Below, in pieces: positions 11,313-19,756 of a stretch of 64,000 nt of DNA. The stretch's first letter is position 1, and the number at the start of each line of letters is the position of its first letter. Below the pieces are notes generated by a model. That model ran no database searches and was not told where the DNA came from. It saw only the letters and a program-made list of their open reading frames with translations. Source of the stretch: Tatumella saanichensis (GTDB taxonomy: Bacteria > Pseudomonadota > Gammaproteobacteria > Enterobacterales > Enterobacteriaceae); the NCBI RefSeq assembly GCF_000439375.1, contig NZ_ATMI01000011.1, forward strand, positions 1 through 64,000, given 5' to 3'. The position numbers were made by a program, and so were the translations under genes.

Positions 11313-12572
11313 ATGCAAGAAAAGCAGATCACCTTTGCTCCTCGTCATCATCAATTGACCAACGATCGTATCTGGAGTGCCGACAGCCAGTGGTTGGTGT
11401 ATGACCTCCGTCCGCCAGAGGCCACCTTTAACAGCCAGATCGTTGAGCGGGTCAATGTAACCACTGGGATCAGTGAAGTGATTTATCAGGCGACACAGCA
11501 GGCCTGTGTCGGCGTAGTAACCTGTTGCCCGCGAATTCCCGGGAGGTATGTCTGCATTCATGGCCCGGAAAATCCGGACAGCGACTGGCACTACGATTTC
11601 CACCATCGTCGCGGCGTGATTATCGAGCAGAACCAGGCACAGACCTTGGATGCCTGCGATATTACGCCTCCCTATACACCGGGAGCCTTACGCGGCGGTA
11701 GCCATGTCCATATGTTCGATGCCGAAGGGCAGTTTCTCAGTTTTACCTACAATGACCATGTGATGCATGAACGCTCGCTGGCCCAAGATCTGCGCAACGT
11801 TGGGATCGCTGTCCCGTTACATTCCGTCACGGTTCCTGGTCATCATCCTCGTGAGTACAACGGCAGCCACTTTTGTGTATTGGTTAGCCACACGACGGTT
11901 TCGCCGGCTCCCGGCAGTGATCAGATCAACCGTGCCTACGAAGAAGGCTGGATAGGGCAACGGGGTTATCGTAAAGCCAATGGCGATTGGCAGAGAAGGG
12001 CACTGGTGTTTATCGGCGATACTCTCTCCGCGGCAGGGGAGAAAGTGCCAGAAATTTTTATCACCGACCTGCCCGAGGATCCCGCAGAGTATGCGTTGGC
12101 AGGGGCTGTACCGTTACAGGGACGGGAAGATTGTTTACCTGCACCACCAGCCGGTGTGATGCAGCGTCGCCTGACTTTCAGCCGCGGTGTCGCGTTACAG
12201 CCTCGCCACTGGCTGCGGACCTCTGCAGACGGTAGCGTGATCTCGTTTCTGATGGCCGATGATCAAGGCATTATTCAGTTATGGGGACTGTCGCCAAACG
12301 GTGGCGAACCTTGGCAAATTACCCAGTTGGCGCACAGCATCAGTTCGGTAGTGAACTGGCATCCTTCGGCAGACAGGGTGGCTTTTATCAGTGATCACAG
12401 CGTGATGCAGTGTGATATTCACAGCGGTAATTGTCAGCGGCTGACGCCGCGGACGGAAATCCCGCCCAACGGCGATGCGGTAGTCTGGTCGCCAGACGGA
12501 AAAAGTCTCGCGTATTCACGTAGCGTTGCAGGCTGGAACCAGTTATTTACTGTGCCGGTAAATCCGCAGTAA
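11313..12572 (+). CDS. yidR: YidR family protein (DUF3748)
   Basis: A 419-residue protein matching E. coli YidR along its length: opening QITFAPRHHQLTNDRIWSADSQWLVYD, HGPENPDSDWHYDFHHRRGVI, GGSHVHMF and TYNDHVMHE in the middle, and two WSPDG/WHPS-type repeats near the end. These resemble TolB-like beta-propeller blades. Oligogalacturonate lyase-like propellers show similar His-rich motifs, but activity is unknown. I chose ATG 11313, which aligns with the family start and has GGAA upstream, over a TTG at 11271. Its last 26 bases overlap the 3' end of the convergent yidQ. Confidence 0.92.
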   Translation: MQEKQITFAPRHHQLTNDRIWSADSQWLVYDLRPPEATFNSQIVERVNVTTGISEVIYQATQQACVGVVTCCPRIPGRYVCIHGPENPDSDWHYDFHHRRGVIIEQNQAQTLDACDITPPYTPGALRGGSHVHMFDAEGQFLSFTYNDHVMHERSLAQDLRNVGIAVPLHSVTVPGHHPREYNGSHFCVLVSHTTVSPAPGSDQINRAYEEGWIGQRGYRKANGDWQRRALVFIGDTLSAAGEKVPEIFITDLPEDPAEYALAGAVPLQGREDCLPAPPAGVMQRRLTFSRGVALQPRHWLRTSADGSVISFLMADDQGIIQLWGLSPNGGEPWQITQLAHSISSVVNWHPSADRVAFISDHSVMQCDIHSGNCQRLTPRTEIPPNGDAVVWSPDGKSLAYSRSVAGWNQLFTVPVNPQ

Positions 12573-12906
12573 TCACCTTAGGCTCATTTTCATGGGTCTT
12601 GGCCAATACTTCGCTGCGGGCGACGCTGGCCCGTAGCGAGCTTCCTTCGCTACCCTGGTCCTTTCGGTAATAGTCCCAAGGAAGTAATAGGGTATCCATC
12701 ACTGCGGAGAACGGGTAATCCACCACCGCCAGTGTTTTAATTGGCCAGCGGGTCGCACTGTCACCCAAGATCTGGTTATTAGCACGGGTCCCTGGATAAT
12801 AGCCCTGATCCGGCCCAGTATGAGACATTATACTAGAGCAGCCACTGGAGGAGATCGCGCACCAAGCAATAACGCCAGCGGCCGGGATCCGTCTCATTAT
12901 TTTCAT
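12547..12906 (-). CDS. yidQ: Lipoprotein YidQ (DUF1375)
   Basis: A 119-residue predicted lipoprotein. The N terminus MKIMRRIPAAGVIAWCAISSSGC has a basic start, hydrophobic stretch and lipobox with the lipidated Cys at residue 23. The body has PGTRANNQ, ATRWPIKTLAVVDYPFSAVMDTLLLPWD, typical of the YceK/YidQ family. The long upstream in-frame extension lacks a signal and is not used. It converges on yidR with a 26-base overlap of coding ends and lies divergent from ibpA, as in E. coli. Function unknown. Confidence 0.9.
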   Translation of the reverse strand: MKIMRRIPAAGVIAWCAISSSGCSSIMSHTGPDQGYYPGTRANNQILGDSATRWPIKTLAVVDYPFSAVMDTLLLPWDYYRKDQGSEGSSLRASVARSEVLAKTHENEPKVITADLPAQ

Positions 12907-13025
12907 TATTGTCGTCCCTTCTATTGTGCCTTTCTTCGGGCCGTCTGGGTAGCATGACGCAGAGAATGATAACTCCTCTGAGTGTATGCCAATTCTGACT
13001 TCCCGACGCAAAAAATCCATGTATG

Positions 13026-13053
13026 GTTGAAAAAAACACCAGCGTCCCCACTT
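13026..13053 (+). promoter_or_regulatory. Sigma32 heat-shock promoter of ibpA
   Basis: GTTGAA (13026-13031), 14-base spacer, CCCCACTT (13046-13053) closely match the sigma32 consensus CTTGAA-N13-15-CCCCATNT. It lies about 100 bases upstream of ibpA, which is a sigma32 regulon gene in E. coli. Confidence 0.8.
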
Positions 13054-13104
13054 ACTGTATAACGTCACAGGTACTGCCGGAAGGGGGCCTGGGCAAAATT
13101 AACC

Positions 13105-13156
13105 TGTCCCACTGGGAAGGTAACACTGACTTGCTGATAAATCAGGAGTATGTATG
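13105..13156 (+). promoter_or_regulatory. ROSE-like RNA thermometer in the ibpA leader
   Basis: The leader has TTGCT at 13131-13135 and the ribosome site AGGAG at 13144-13148. UUGCU can pair with AGGAG with a central G-G mismatch, the signature of ROSE-type thermometers that block translation of small heat-shock genes at low temperature. The motif is seen; the folded structure and temperature response are inferred from the ibpA family. Confidence 0.7.
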
Positions 13157-13576
13157 CGAAATTTTGATCTCTCCCCACTGTACCGTTCCGCCATTGGTTT
13201 TGACCGGTTGGTAAACCTGCTTGAAAGCAACCCTAATCAGGCGAACGGAGGCTATCCTCCTTACAATGTAGAACTGGTGGATGAGACTCACTACCGTATC
13301 ACCATTGCGGTGGCTGGCTTTTCCCAAGATGAACTGGATATTACCTTTCATGACAATATGTTGATGATACGCGGTTCACATCCTGATGTGCAGAGTGAGA
13401 AAAAATATCTCTACCAAGGCATCGCTGAGCGTAATTTTGAGCGTAAATTCCAGCTGGCCGATCATATTGTGGTCTGCGATGCTCGACTGGAGAATGGGTT
13501 ACTCAGTATTGATCTCGAGCGGGTCACGCCTGAAGAGTTGAAACCCCGTCGGATTGAGATCAGCCAGAGCCGCTGA
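13154..13576 (+). CDS. ibpA: Small heat shock protein IbpA
   Basis: Alpha-crystallin-type chaperone that binds aggregating proteins and hands them to DnaK/ClpB. The 140-residue product starts [19 protein letters not shown] like E. coli IbpA (137) and contains the crystallin core with [15 protein letters not shown] and [11 protein letters not shown]; the C-terminal PRRIEI corresponds to the I-X-I oligomerisation motif. It is preceded by a sigma32 promoter and a ROSE-like leader. No ibpB follows: a terminator and a minus-strand transporter come next, so this is a single-IbpA locus, as reported for Erwiniaceae. Confidence 0.96.
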   Translation: MRNFDLSPLYRSAIGFDRLVNLLESNPNQANGGYPPYNVELVDETHYRITIAVAGFSQDELDITFHDNMLMIRGSHPDVQSEKKYLYQGIAERNFERKFQLADHIVVCDARLENGLLSIDLERVTPEELKPRRIEISQSR

Positions 13577-13588
13577 TTGATGAACACT

Positions 13589-13616
13589 AAAAACGCCGCA
13601 CTGAGTGCGGCGTTTT
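13589..13616. terminator. Bidirectional terminator between ibpA and eamA
   Basis: AAAACGCCGCACT paired with AGTGCGGCGTTTT around a short GAG-type loop; T-rich ends on both strands suit the convergent ibpA and eamA genes. Confidence 0.88.
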
Positions 13617-13621
13617 GCTGT

Positions 13622-14533
13622 CTAGGGGAGCGTAGCCGTGCGTCGCCGAACAATAAAACGGCCGCCGAGGGTGGTGATCATCAATCCAGCGATGATCACG
13701 ACAATACCGATCACTTGGCCACGAGAGATCGTTTCACCCAACAACAGCGCGGCACTGATAATCCCCGCCACCGGGATCAGCAGCGCCATTGGTGCTACTT
13801 TAGACGCTTCGTAGCGTCCTAACAGGCTGCCCCACAGTCCATAGCCCACCAGTGTTGACAGCAATGACAGGTAGAGTACCGAGAAGACACCACTGACCGT
13901 AAACCCGCTCAGGCTCCGCATGATGGTGGTCGGCCCTTCAAACCATAGGCTGCACAGAACAAAGGGCAGGATTGGGATCAAGGCACTCCAGACCACCAGC
14001 GACAATCCAGGTACCGGATAATCGCGCATAATCACCTTATTGCTGATATTGCCCAGCCCCCAAGAAAAGGCGGCAGCCAGAGTTAATAGCAGGCCGGTCA
14101 GCGTCATGCCGCCGCCTTGGCCTACGAGACTGTGCTGTACCAGCAGGATCATACCGGCAATAGCCACCACCAGCCCGGCAAGATTCCAGGTATGCAGTTT
14201 CTCCCGCAGCAGACAAGCACTGAACAATAGGGTAAAGAACACTTGTGCCTGAATGATCAGTGATGCCAGACCCGCAGGCATCCCTAATGTGATGGCGAGA
14301 AACAGCAGAGAAAATTGGCCAAAGCTGATGGTCATGCTATACGCGACCAGCCATTTTAGCGGTACCGTTGGTCGTTTAACAAAAAAACAGGCCGGGAAGG
14401 CGACCAACATAAAGCGTAGGGCTGCCAGTAAAAAAGGCGGTATTCCCTCAAGGCCGACTTTGATCACCACAAAGTTAACGCCCCAGATAATCACCACACA
14501 CAGTGCCAGTAACAGGTCGGTAAAACGCATCAT
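13622..14533 (-). CDS. eamA: EamA family amino-acid exporter
   Basis: A 303-residue member of the drug/metabolite transporter superfamily with about ten membrane helices in two EamA repeats. It matches E. coli EamA (YdeD), which exports O-acetylserine and cysteine: IIWGVNFVVIKVGL, LRFMLVAFPACFFVKRP, GMPAGLASLIIQAQ and LVGYGLWGSLLGRYE. The gene starts 21 bases after the avtA stop in the same direction, so it is probably in an operon with this aminotransferase; export of an amino acid related to AvtA is possible. Orthology is likely, substrate unproven. Confidence 0.85.
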   Translation of the reverse strand: MMRFTDLLLALCVVIIWGVNFVVIKVGLEGIPPFLLAALRFMLVAFPACFFVKRPTVPLKWLVAYSMTISFGQFSLLFLAITLGMPAGLASLIIQAQVFFTLLFSACLLREKLHTWNLAGLVVAIAGMILLVQHSLVGQGGGMTLTGLLLTLAAAFSWGLGNISNKVIMRDYPVPGLSLVVWSALIPILPFVLCSLWFEGPTTIMRSLSGFTVSGVFSVLYLSLLSTLVGYGLWGSLLGRYEASKVAPMALLIPVAGIISAALLLGETISRGQVIGIVVIIAGLMITTLGGRFIVRRRTATLP

Positions 14534-14554
14534 GAACCTTGTAAAGAAGAGATC

Positions 14555-15799
14555 TCAGCCGGCGATTAACGCCAGTTCCTCTGCCAGAATACGCATCGCA
14601 CGCTCAATTTCCGCATTTTCCGGGACATAGTTCATGCGCATACACTGCCGAGCGTGAGGCCACTCTTCTTCCAGACCAGGAAAGAAGAAATGGCCGGGCA
14701 CCATCAATACGCCACGGGCTTTTAGACGTTGGTAAAGCTCTTCGGTTGTTATCGGCAGATCACGGAACCACAACCATAGGAAGATAGCTCCTTCTGGTTT
14801 ATGAATAAGGCACTGTTGTTCAGATAGATAGCGACGGATCAGTGCGATGGTGTCTGTGGCTTTCTGCTGGTAATAAGGTTTTACTACCTGTTCAGACAGG
14901 TGCTGCAGGTCATTACGGCGGATCATTTCATTGGCGATGGCCGGGCCGATACTGCCGGGCGCGAGGCTGATAATGCCGTTCATATTCCCGAGCGCGCTAA
15001 TCACCTCTTCACTGGCGACGATAATTCCGCAACGTGCGCCCGGCAGCCCCAATTTGGACAGACTCATACACAGAATGATATTCGGGTTCCACAGGGCAGT
15101 AGCTTCGGTAAAGGTGATGCCTGGGAACGGCAAACCATAGGCATTGTCGATCAGTAGTGGGATGCTGTGCTGCTGCGCCAGATGGTCGAGATACGCCAGT
15201 TCATCATCGGTGATCACATTACCGGTTGGGTTAGTGGGGCGCGAGACGCAGATCAGACCGATATTTTCATCGACCTGCAGGTTATCGGTATCCAAATGAT
15301 ATTTAAACTGACCTTCCGGTAACAGGCTGAGTGACGGCTTGGCGGCGACAAACAGATCTTCTTCCAGCCCCGCATCGGCATAGCCCAAGTATTCAGGGGT
15401 CAGCGGAAATAATACTTTGCGCAGAGAACCGTCGGCCTGTCGTCCGGCAAATAGATTAAACAGATAGAAAAAGGCACTTTGGCTACCGTTAGTCAGGGCA
15501 ATGTTTTTCGCGGAAATATCCCAGCCACACTGTTGTTTTAGCTGTACTGCCAGGCTCTCCAACAGCACCGCTTTACCCCGCGGTCCGTCGTAATTGCACA
15601 AGGCTTCACTCAGTTGTCCACTCTGCTGCATCTCCGCCAGCAACTGGTCAAAATAAGCCTCCATTTCAGGAATTTTGGCGGGATTTCCTCCCCCCAACAT
15701 CACTGTACCTGGGGTGCGTAGCCCAGCACCCATATCTTCCATCAGGCGGCTAATACCGCTTTGGCGTGTAAATTTGTTACCGAACTGAGAAAATTGCAT
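14555..15799 (-). CDS. avtA: Valine-pyruvate aminotransferase AvtA
   Basis: PLP-dependent fold-type I aminotransferase that makes alanine from pyruvate with valine as donor and contributes to alanine and valine pools. The 414-residue product follows E. coli AvtA closely: FTRQSGI, GGGNPAKIPEM, ALTNGSQSAFFYLFNLFAG, SRPTNPTGNVITD, and CMSLSKLGLPGARCG holding the PLP-binding lysine. The C-terminal EGAIFLWLWF is also conserved. It lies upstream of eamA on the minus strand. Start ATG 15799 aligns with the family. Confidence 0.95.
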   Translation of the reverse strand: MQFSQFGNKFTRQSGISRLMEDMGAGLRTPGTVMLGGGNPAKIPEMEAYFDQLLAEMQQSGQLSEALCNYDGPRGKAVLLESLAVQLKQQCGWDISAKNIALTNGSQSAFFYLFNLFAGRQADGSLRKVLFPLTPEYLGYADAGLEEDLFVAAKPSLSLLPEGQFKYHLDTDNLQVDENIGLICVSRPTNPTGNVITDDELAYLDHLAQQHSIPLLIDNAYGLPFPGITFTEATALWNPNIILCMSLSKLGLPGARCGIIVASEEVISALGNMNGIISLAPGSIGPAIANEMIRRNDLQHLSEQVVKPYYQQKATDTIALIRRYLSEQQCLIHKPEGAIFLWLWFRDLPITTEELYQRLKARGVLMVPGHFFFPGLEEEWPHARQCMRMNYVPENAEIERAMRILAEELALIAG

Positions 15800-15841
15800 T
15801 GCTGACCGATTACCTACGGATTAAAGGATTTAACACCATAA

Positions 15842-15860
15842 CGCCCGCATATAGCGGGCG
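15842..15860 (-). terminator. Hairpin after ghrB, weak terminator
   Basis: Inverted repeat CGCCCGC and GCGGGCG with a 5-base loop; on the minus strand it is followed by TTATGGTGTT, a modest T-rich tail. It probably separates ghrB from avtA. Confidence 0.55.
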
Positions 15861-15895
15861 CAATGGCTATTTTATCTGAACTGATAACGGGAATA

Positions 15896-16876
15896 TCAGG
15901 CCTTTTTCAGCGCATCAGGGTTCACACAGTTCTTATCTGTATGGCCAGACAGTGCGGCCAGCAGGTTATTTAGGCCATCTTTCTTCATGGCATAACGGGT
16001 TTCGTGGGTGGCTGAACCGATATGGGGAAGGGTGACCACATTCGGTAGGGTCAGTAACTCCGCATCTGTTGGTACGGGTTCCTGTTCAAAGACATCGAGT
16101 CCGGCGGCATAGATTGTTTTTTCTTTCAGAGCCTGGGTCAATGCCTGCTCATCGACCACAGGGCCACGGCCTGCATTAATCAGAACGGCACTGGATTTCA
16201 TCATTGCCAACTGCTCTGGCCCGATCATGTGCCGGGTCTGCTCAGTCATTGGCAAAATCACGCAGACAAAGTCGCTCTTCTTCAGCAATTGGTCCAGTCC
16301 ACAACGAGTCGCTGAGTAACGTTCCTCGGCATCGGTATGGGCCGAACGGGCAGTGTAGAGGATGTTCATATCAAACCCAAAATGGGCCCGTTGCGCGACG
16401 GCTTTGCCGATACGCCCCATTCCTAAGATCCCCAGAGTTTTATGGTGTACATCGATACTGAATTGCTCAGGCGTAATATTCTGAGTCCAGTGGCCCGCTT
16501 TGACCCAACTGTCCAGTTCGGTGACTCGGCGAGCGCTGGCGAGCATCAGTGCCAAAACGGTATCAGCCACCGTATCAGTAAGCACGGTAGGAGTGTGCAT
16601 CAGGGCGATACTCCGCTGATTCAACGCCTCGACATCGAACAAGTCGTAACCGACAGAGATGGTGGAACAGGCTTTCAACGCTGGCATTTTATCCAGCAGT
16701 GCTTGGTCTACTTTGCCGCCGGAACCAAGCAGACCGACGGCTTGCTTAAAAGTCTCCGCATGGGCAGCCACGGTATCCGCATCCAGGCCATTCACTTCGG
16801 TGACCTGATAATGCTCTGTCAGACGGCTGAGTAAATCGTCGGGAAGTGACTCATAAAGTATTACAGAGGGTTTCAT
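15896..16876 (-). CDS. ghrB: Glyoxylate/hydroxypyruvate and 2-ketogluconate reductase GhrB
   Basis: D-isomer-specific 2-hydroxyacid dehydrogenase of 326 residues, homologous to E. coli GhrB/TkrA, which reduces glyoxylate, hydroxypyruvate and 2-keto-gluconates with NADPH. Visible are the NAD(P)-binding [30 protein letters not shown] with the substrate-binding Arg, the catalytic Glu region LDVFEQEP, and [11 protein letters not shown] with the catalytic His. Upstream on the same strand lie a KguE-like isomerase and a LacI-type regulator, which suggests a ketogluconate role here. Confidence 0.93.
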   Translation of the reverse strand: MKPSVILYESLPDDLLSRLTEHYQVTEVNGLDADTVAAHAETFKQAVGLLGSGGKVDQALLDKMPALKACSTISVGYDLFDVEALNQRSIALMHTPTVLTDTVADTVLALMLASARRVTELDSWVKAGHWTQNITPEQFSIDVHHKTLGILGMGRIGKAVAQRAHFGFDMNILYTARSAHTDAEERYSATRCGLDQLLKKSDFVCVILPMTEQTRHMIGPEQLAMMKSSAVLINAGRGPVVDEQALTQALKEKTIYAAGLDVFEQEPVPTDAELLTLPNVVTLPHIGSATHETRYAMKKDGLNNLLAALSGHTDKNCVNPDALKKA

Positions 16877-16992
16877 TTGCGGTTTCTCTTACTGTTAAGT
16901 GATTTGTTGATGCGGCAAACCTTCAGCAGATAAGGCTGCTGTCGGCTGTGCCGCCCCAGGCACATCAGATGATAGCGTTTGCGGCTGAACGG

Positions 16993-17742
16993 TCAGTGAT
17001 CACGCAGCAAACTGACATATTGTCGGGTAACCGCTAGCAGATCATCGCCGACTAACGGAAACTCAATGCCACGTGGGACAGTATCCGGTAATGCCGCCAG
17101 CCAATGCTGCCAGTCACCGCCGCTGAGCGCCGGTGGCGTGGCATGCAGTGAAGACTGACCACGCGTGGCCACCTTTAGATGAATATAGCTGACATAGCGG
17201 GACAGACGTTGACAGGCTTCAAGGGGAGACTCCCCCAGCCAACACCAGTTACCAGTATCAAAGGTCATCCCTGCTATCTGTGGTAACTGCCCATAACGGG
17301 CCATCAGCTGTTCCATCGCAGTAATGGTCCCGCCTGGCGTCTGATCATTTTCCAGCGTTACCGGCACTGGTGACGCTGCTAAATGTTCGGCCAATTTCTC
17401 TGCGCTAATCTCGCCACAGGCACAGCCACGGGAAAATTTAATCAGCGTAGCCCCCAATTGCTCCGCTTCCTCAAAAAAATGCGGAAGCTGCGGGTTAATC
17501 ACGCCGTTAGCACTGAATAGCGGGTCCGGGACCGAGTAAAAGGCGGTCAGGGAGTGATTGCGTATGGCGGTAGCCAATGCCGGAAGTTGCCGGAGTGGCG
17601 AGTCTGTAAACAGCTCACGACGGATTTCCACCCCATCAGCCCCGGCTTCGGCAATCACCGGAATAAAGGCCTGTTGCCCACCGGCATCAGCCACCTGTTT
17701 TCGTCCATAAGCGCCGGTGACGACAATAATGTCTGCTGCCAT
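16993..17742 (-). CDS. Sugar phosphate isomerase/epimerase, KguE-like TIM barrel
   Basis: A 249-residue member of the xylose-isomerase-like TIM-barrel family (AP-endonuclease 2 fold). Likely metal ligands are spread along the barrel: EIRRE near residue 38, TLENDQ near 130, MTFDTGNW near 160, YIHLK near 190 and GIEFPLVGDD near the end. Its place between a LacI-type regulator and ghrB resembles the ptxS-kguE-kguK-kguT-kguD 2-ketogluconate cluster of pseudomonads, in which KguE is of this fold. The kinase and transporter genes of that cluster are absent here. Exact reaction unknown. Confidence 0.8.
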   Translation of the reverse strand: MAADIIVVTGAYGRKQVADAGGQQAFIPVIAEAGADGVEIRRELFTDSPLRQLPALATAIRNHSLTAFYSVPDPLFSANGVINPQLPHFFEEAEQLGATLIKFSRGCACGEISAEKLAEHLAASPVPVTLENDQTPGGTITAMEQLMARYGQLPQIAGMTFDTGNWCWLGESPLEACQRLSRYVSYIHLKVATRGQSSLHATPPALSGGDWQHWLAALPDTVPRGIEFPLVGDDLLAVTRQYVSLLRDH

Positions 17743-17784
17743 ATCCTGCTCCTATACCCATGTTGCCAGAGTGTGACCTTTAGA

Positions 17785-17800
17785 ATGGTATCGGTTCCAT
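17785..17800. promoter_or_regulatory. Candidate LacI-family operator
   Basis: ATGGTATCGGTTCCAT is an imperfect palindrome (12 of 16 positions symmetric) with the central CG typical of LacI-family operators. It lies between the LacI-type gene and the isomerase gene, so the regulator probably controls the isomerase through it. Confidence 0.5.
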
Positions 17801-17864
17801 CCTTGTCAGGTAAAGGGATGATTACTGATTTCAGCCATAAAAAATTTACGGAAGAGACAGCGGA

Positions 17865-18887
17865 TCAGTCCAGTGTGCTTGAGCCTCGGACAATCAGTTC
17901 GCCGCTGAAGAACTGTTCGGTAGGGGCCTTCTCCGGTTGCTTGATAAGGCTAATTACGCTTTTCAATGCGCTATAGCCAATCTGATGGGTCGGCTGTTTT
18001 AGGGTGGTGATCCCCCGCCCGGTCAGCGAGGACCAGCTCATTTCGTCAAAACCGGCCAGACCCAGGTCGCGGCCACACTCTAAACCTTCTGCCTGTAACA
18101 CTTTCATGACCTGTAGTGTCAGGGTGCCGTTCGCTGTCACAATGGCACAGGACTGCTGCGCATGACGCTGTAGAAAGTCGAGAATACAGTGACGTAATTT
18201 CTCTGGCTGTTGTAGTGAAATCTCTGCACTTTCACTGCAGATCCCCTCTGTATGTGCCACCGTTTCCTGAAAGGCCTGCTGACGCTCGCGTCGGGTGTTT
18301 ACCGAACCGATGATTTCACTGATAAACAGCAGTGCATTAAAGCCTTGGTCAATCAGATGATGGGTCACTTGCTGTGAAGCTTCGCCATTTTTCAGGCCGA
18401 TCACATTACAGTCGACGCCTTCAATTTTGCGGTCAATCAACGTCATTGGCAGTCGTGATTTCAGCAGCCGGTTTAGCTCTTCTTCCCGCATACCGACGGC
18501 GTTAACAATCAGACCTTCCACCTGGTAGCTGCTGAGTAACTGAATATAATACTGTTCCAAGGCTACTTCATTGTTGGTGTTGCACATCAAAAGCGTAAAC
18601 CCGTAGTCCCGGCAGGCAGCTTCAATACCGCACATCACTTCTACCGAATACGGGTTGGTAATATCGGCAATGATAAGCCCGATGAGACGGGTACGCCCAC
18701 GTTTTAGGCTGCGTGCCATTTGGCTGGGGCGGTAGTCCAGATCGCTTATCGCCTGTTCAATGCGGGCTTTCAGGGCCGGAGAGAGCAACTGTTGCTCTCC
18801 GTTCAGATAGCGGGAGACACTGGTCTTTCCGGTACCTGCGGCTTTGGCTACATCACTGATCGTGGCGCGGGTCGGCCTGTTAGTCAT
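17865..18887 (-). CDS. LacI family transcriptional regulator (PtxS-like)
   Basis: A 340-residue LacI/GalR repressor. The N-terminal headpiece TISDVAKAAGTGKTSVSRYLNG is a classical helix-turn-helix, followed by the hinge region RPSQMARSLKRGRTRLIG and a periplasmic-binding-like sugar domain with LIIADITNPY and GLAGFDEMSWSSL. It precedes the KguE-like isomerase and ghrB on the same strand. By analogy with PtxS it may sense 2-ketogluconate or a related sugar acid; this is inference from context. Confidence 0.87.
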   Translation of the reverse strand: MTNRPTRATISDVAKAAGTGKTSVSRYLNGEQQLLSPALKARIEQAISDLDYRPSQMARSLKRGRTRLIGLIIADITNPYSVEVMCGIEAACRDYGFTLLMCNTNNEVALEQYYIQLLSSYQVEGLIVNAVGMREEELNRLLKSRLPMTLIDRKIEGVDCNVIGLKNGEASQQVTHHLIDQGFNALLFISEIIGSVNTRRERQQAFQETVAHTEGICSESAEISLQQPEKLRHCILDFLQRHAQQSCAIVTANGTLTLQVMKVLQAEGLECGRDLGLAGFDEMSWSSLTGRGITTLKQPTHQIGYSALKSVISLIKQPEKAPTEQFFSGELIVRGSSTLD

Positions 18888-18996
18888 TCCATCTCCTGGT
18901 TAAGCTACCGGTTAGTGGCGCGGAGTGCAGATTATGCCTGTCTGTGCCACGGTATTCGAGCCTGATAGCGACGGTTGTCTATCTCGCAGACTGTTT

Positions 18997-19578
18997 TTAC
19001 CGACAATCAGTGCGATGCGCATGACGTGGATGGCAGAAGCAGTCTGACTGGTGGTCAATGATCATGCCGCTGGCCTGCATAAAAGCGTAGCAGATGGTGG
19101 GCCCTACAAATTTAAAACCCCTTTTTTTAAGTGCTTTTGACATTTGTACTGAGGCATCACTTTGGGTCAACGGCGGCTGATCCGCGGACCGTTCGGTGAT
19201 AAGCGACTGATGACCGGTAAACTGCCAGATAAATTCGCTGAATGATTCCTCTGCCTGCTGCATCGTCAGCCAGGCACGGGCATTGCTGATCAGTGCATTA
19301 ATTTTACCGCGATGACGAATAATCTCAGGGTATTGGAGTAACCTTTCGACCTCCTGCTCGCCCATTACTGCCATTTTTTGCGGGCAAAAATTATAGAAAA
19401 GGCGGTAATAGGCTTCACGTTTCTTCAGTACAGTGATCCATGAAAGACCGGCCTGTTGCCCTTCCAGGCATAACAGGGCAAATAATCCCTGCGATGAGGT
19501 TTGTGGTACGCCCCATTCCTCATCATGGTAACGGATATAGAGTGGGTCATCGCTGACCCACTGACAGCGTTGTTCCAT
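18997..19578 (-). CDS. tag: DNA-3-methyladenine glycosylase I
   Basis: Constitutive glycosylase that removes 3-methyladenine from alkylated DNA and starts base-excision repair. The 193-residue product matches E. coli Tag: RCQWVSDDPLYIRYHDEEWGVP, LEGQQAGLSWITVLKKREAYY, IIRHRGKINALISNARA, KALKKRGFKFVGPTICYAFMQA. The zinc snap residues appear present: Cys5 and His18 at the N terminus and the His and Cys of DHQSDCFCH near the C terminus. It lies divergent from dnaT and near ghrB, the E. coli neighbourhood. Confidence 0.96.
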   Translation of the reverse strand: MEQRCQWVSDDPLYIRYHDEEWGVPQTSSQGLFALLCLEGQQAGLSWITVLKKREAYYRLFYNFCPQKMAVMGEQEVERLLQYPEIIRHRGKINALISNARAWLTMQQAEESFSEFIWQFTGHQSLITERSADQPPLTQSDASVQMSKALKKRGFKFVGPTICYAFMQASGMIIDHQSDCFCHPRHAHRTDCR

Positions 19579-19756
19579 CGCGCAGACTCCTTTTTCTTAG
19601 CTGCATCGGACGTTAGGTGCTAGAGCCGTTTAGCAGGGGATAAACAGGTGATGTTTTTGCGACCCGTATCGACAAAATTGATACACTATATACAGAGTCT
19701 CCCCGTTGCACTCACCCTGTCCGGGGATAGTTAATTTTACACATTCAGGTTATGTC

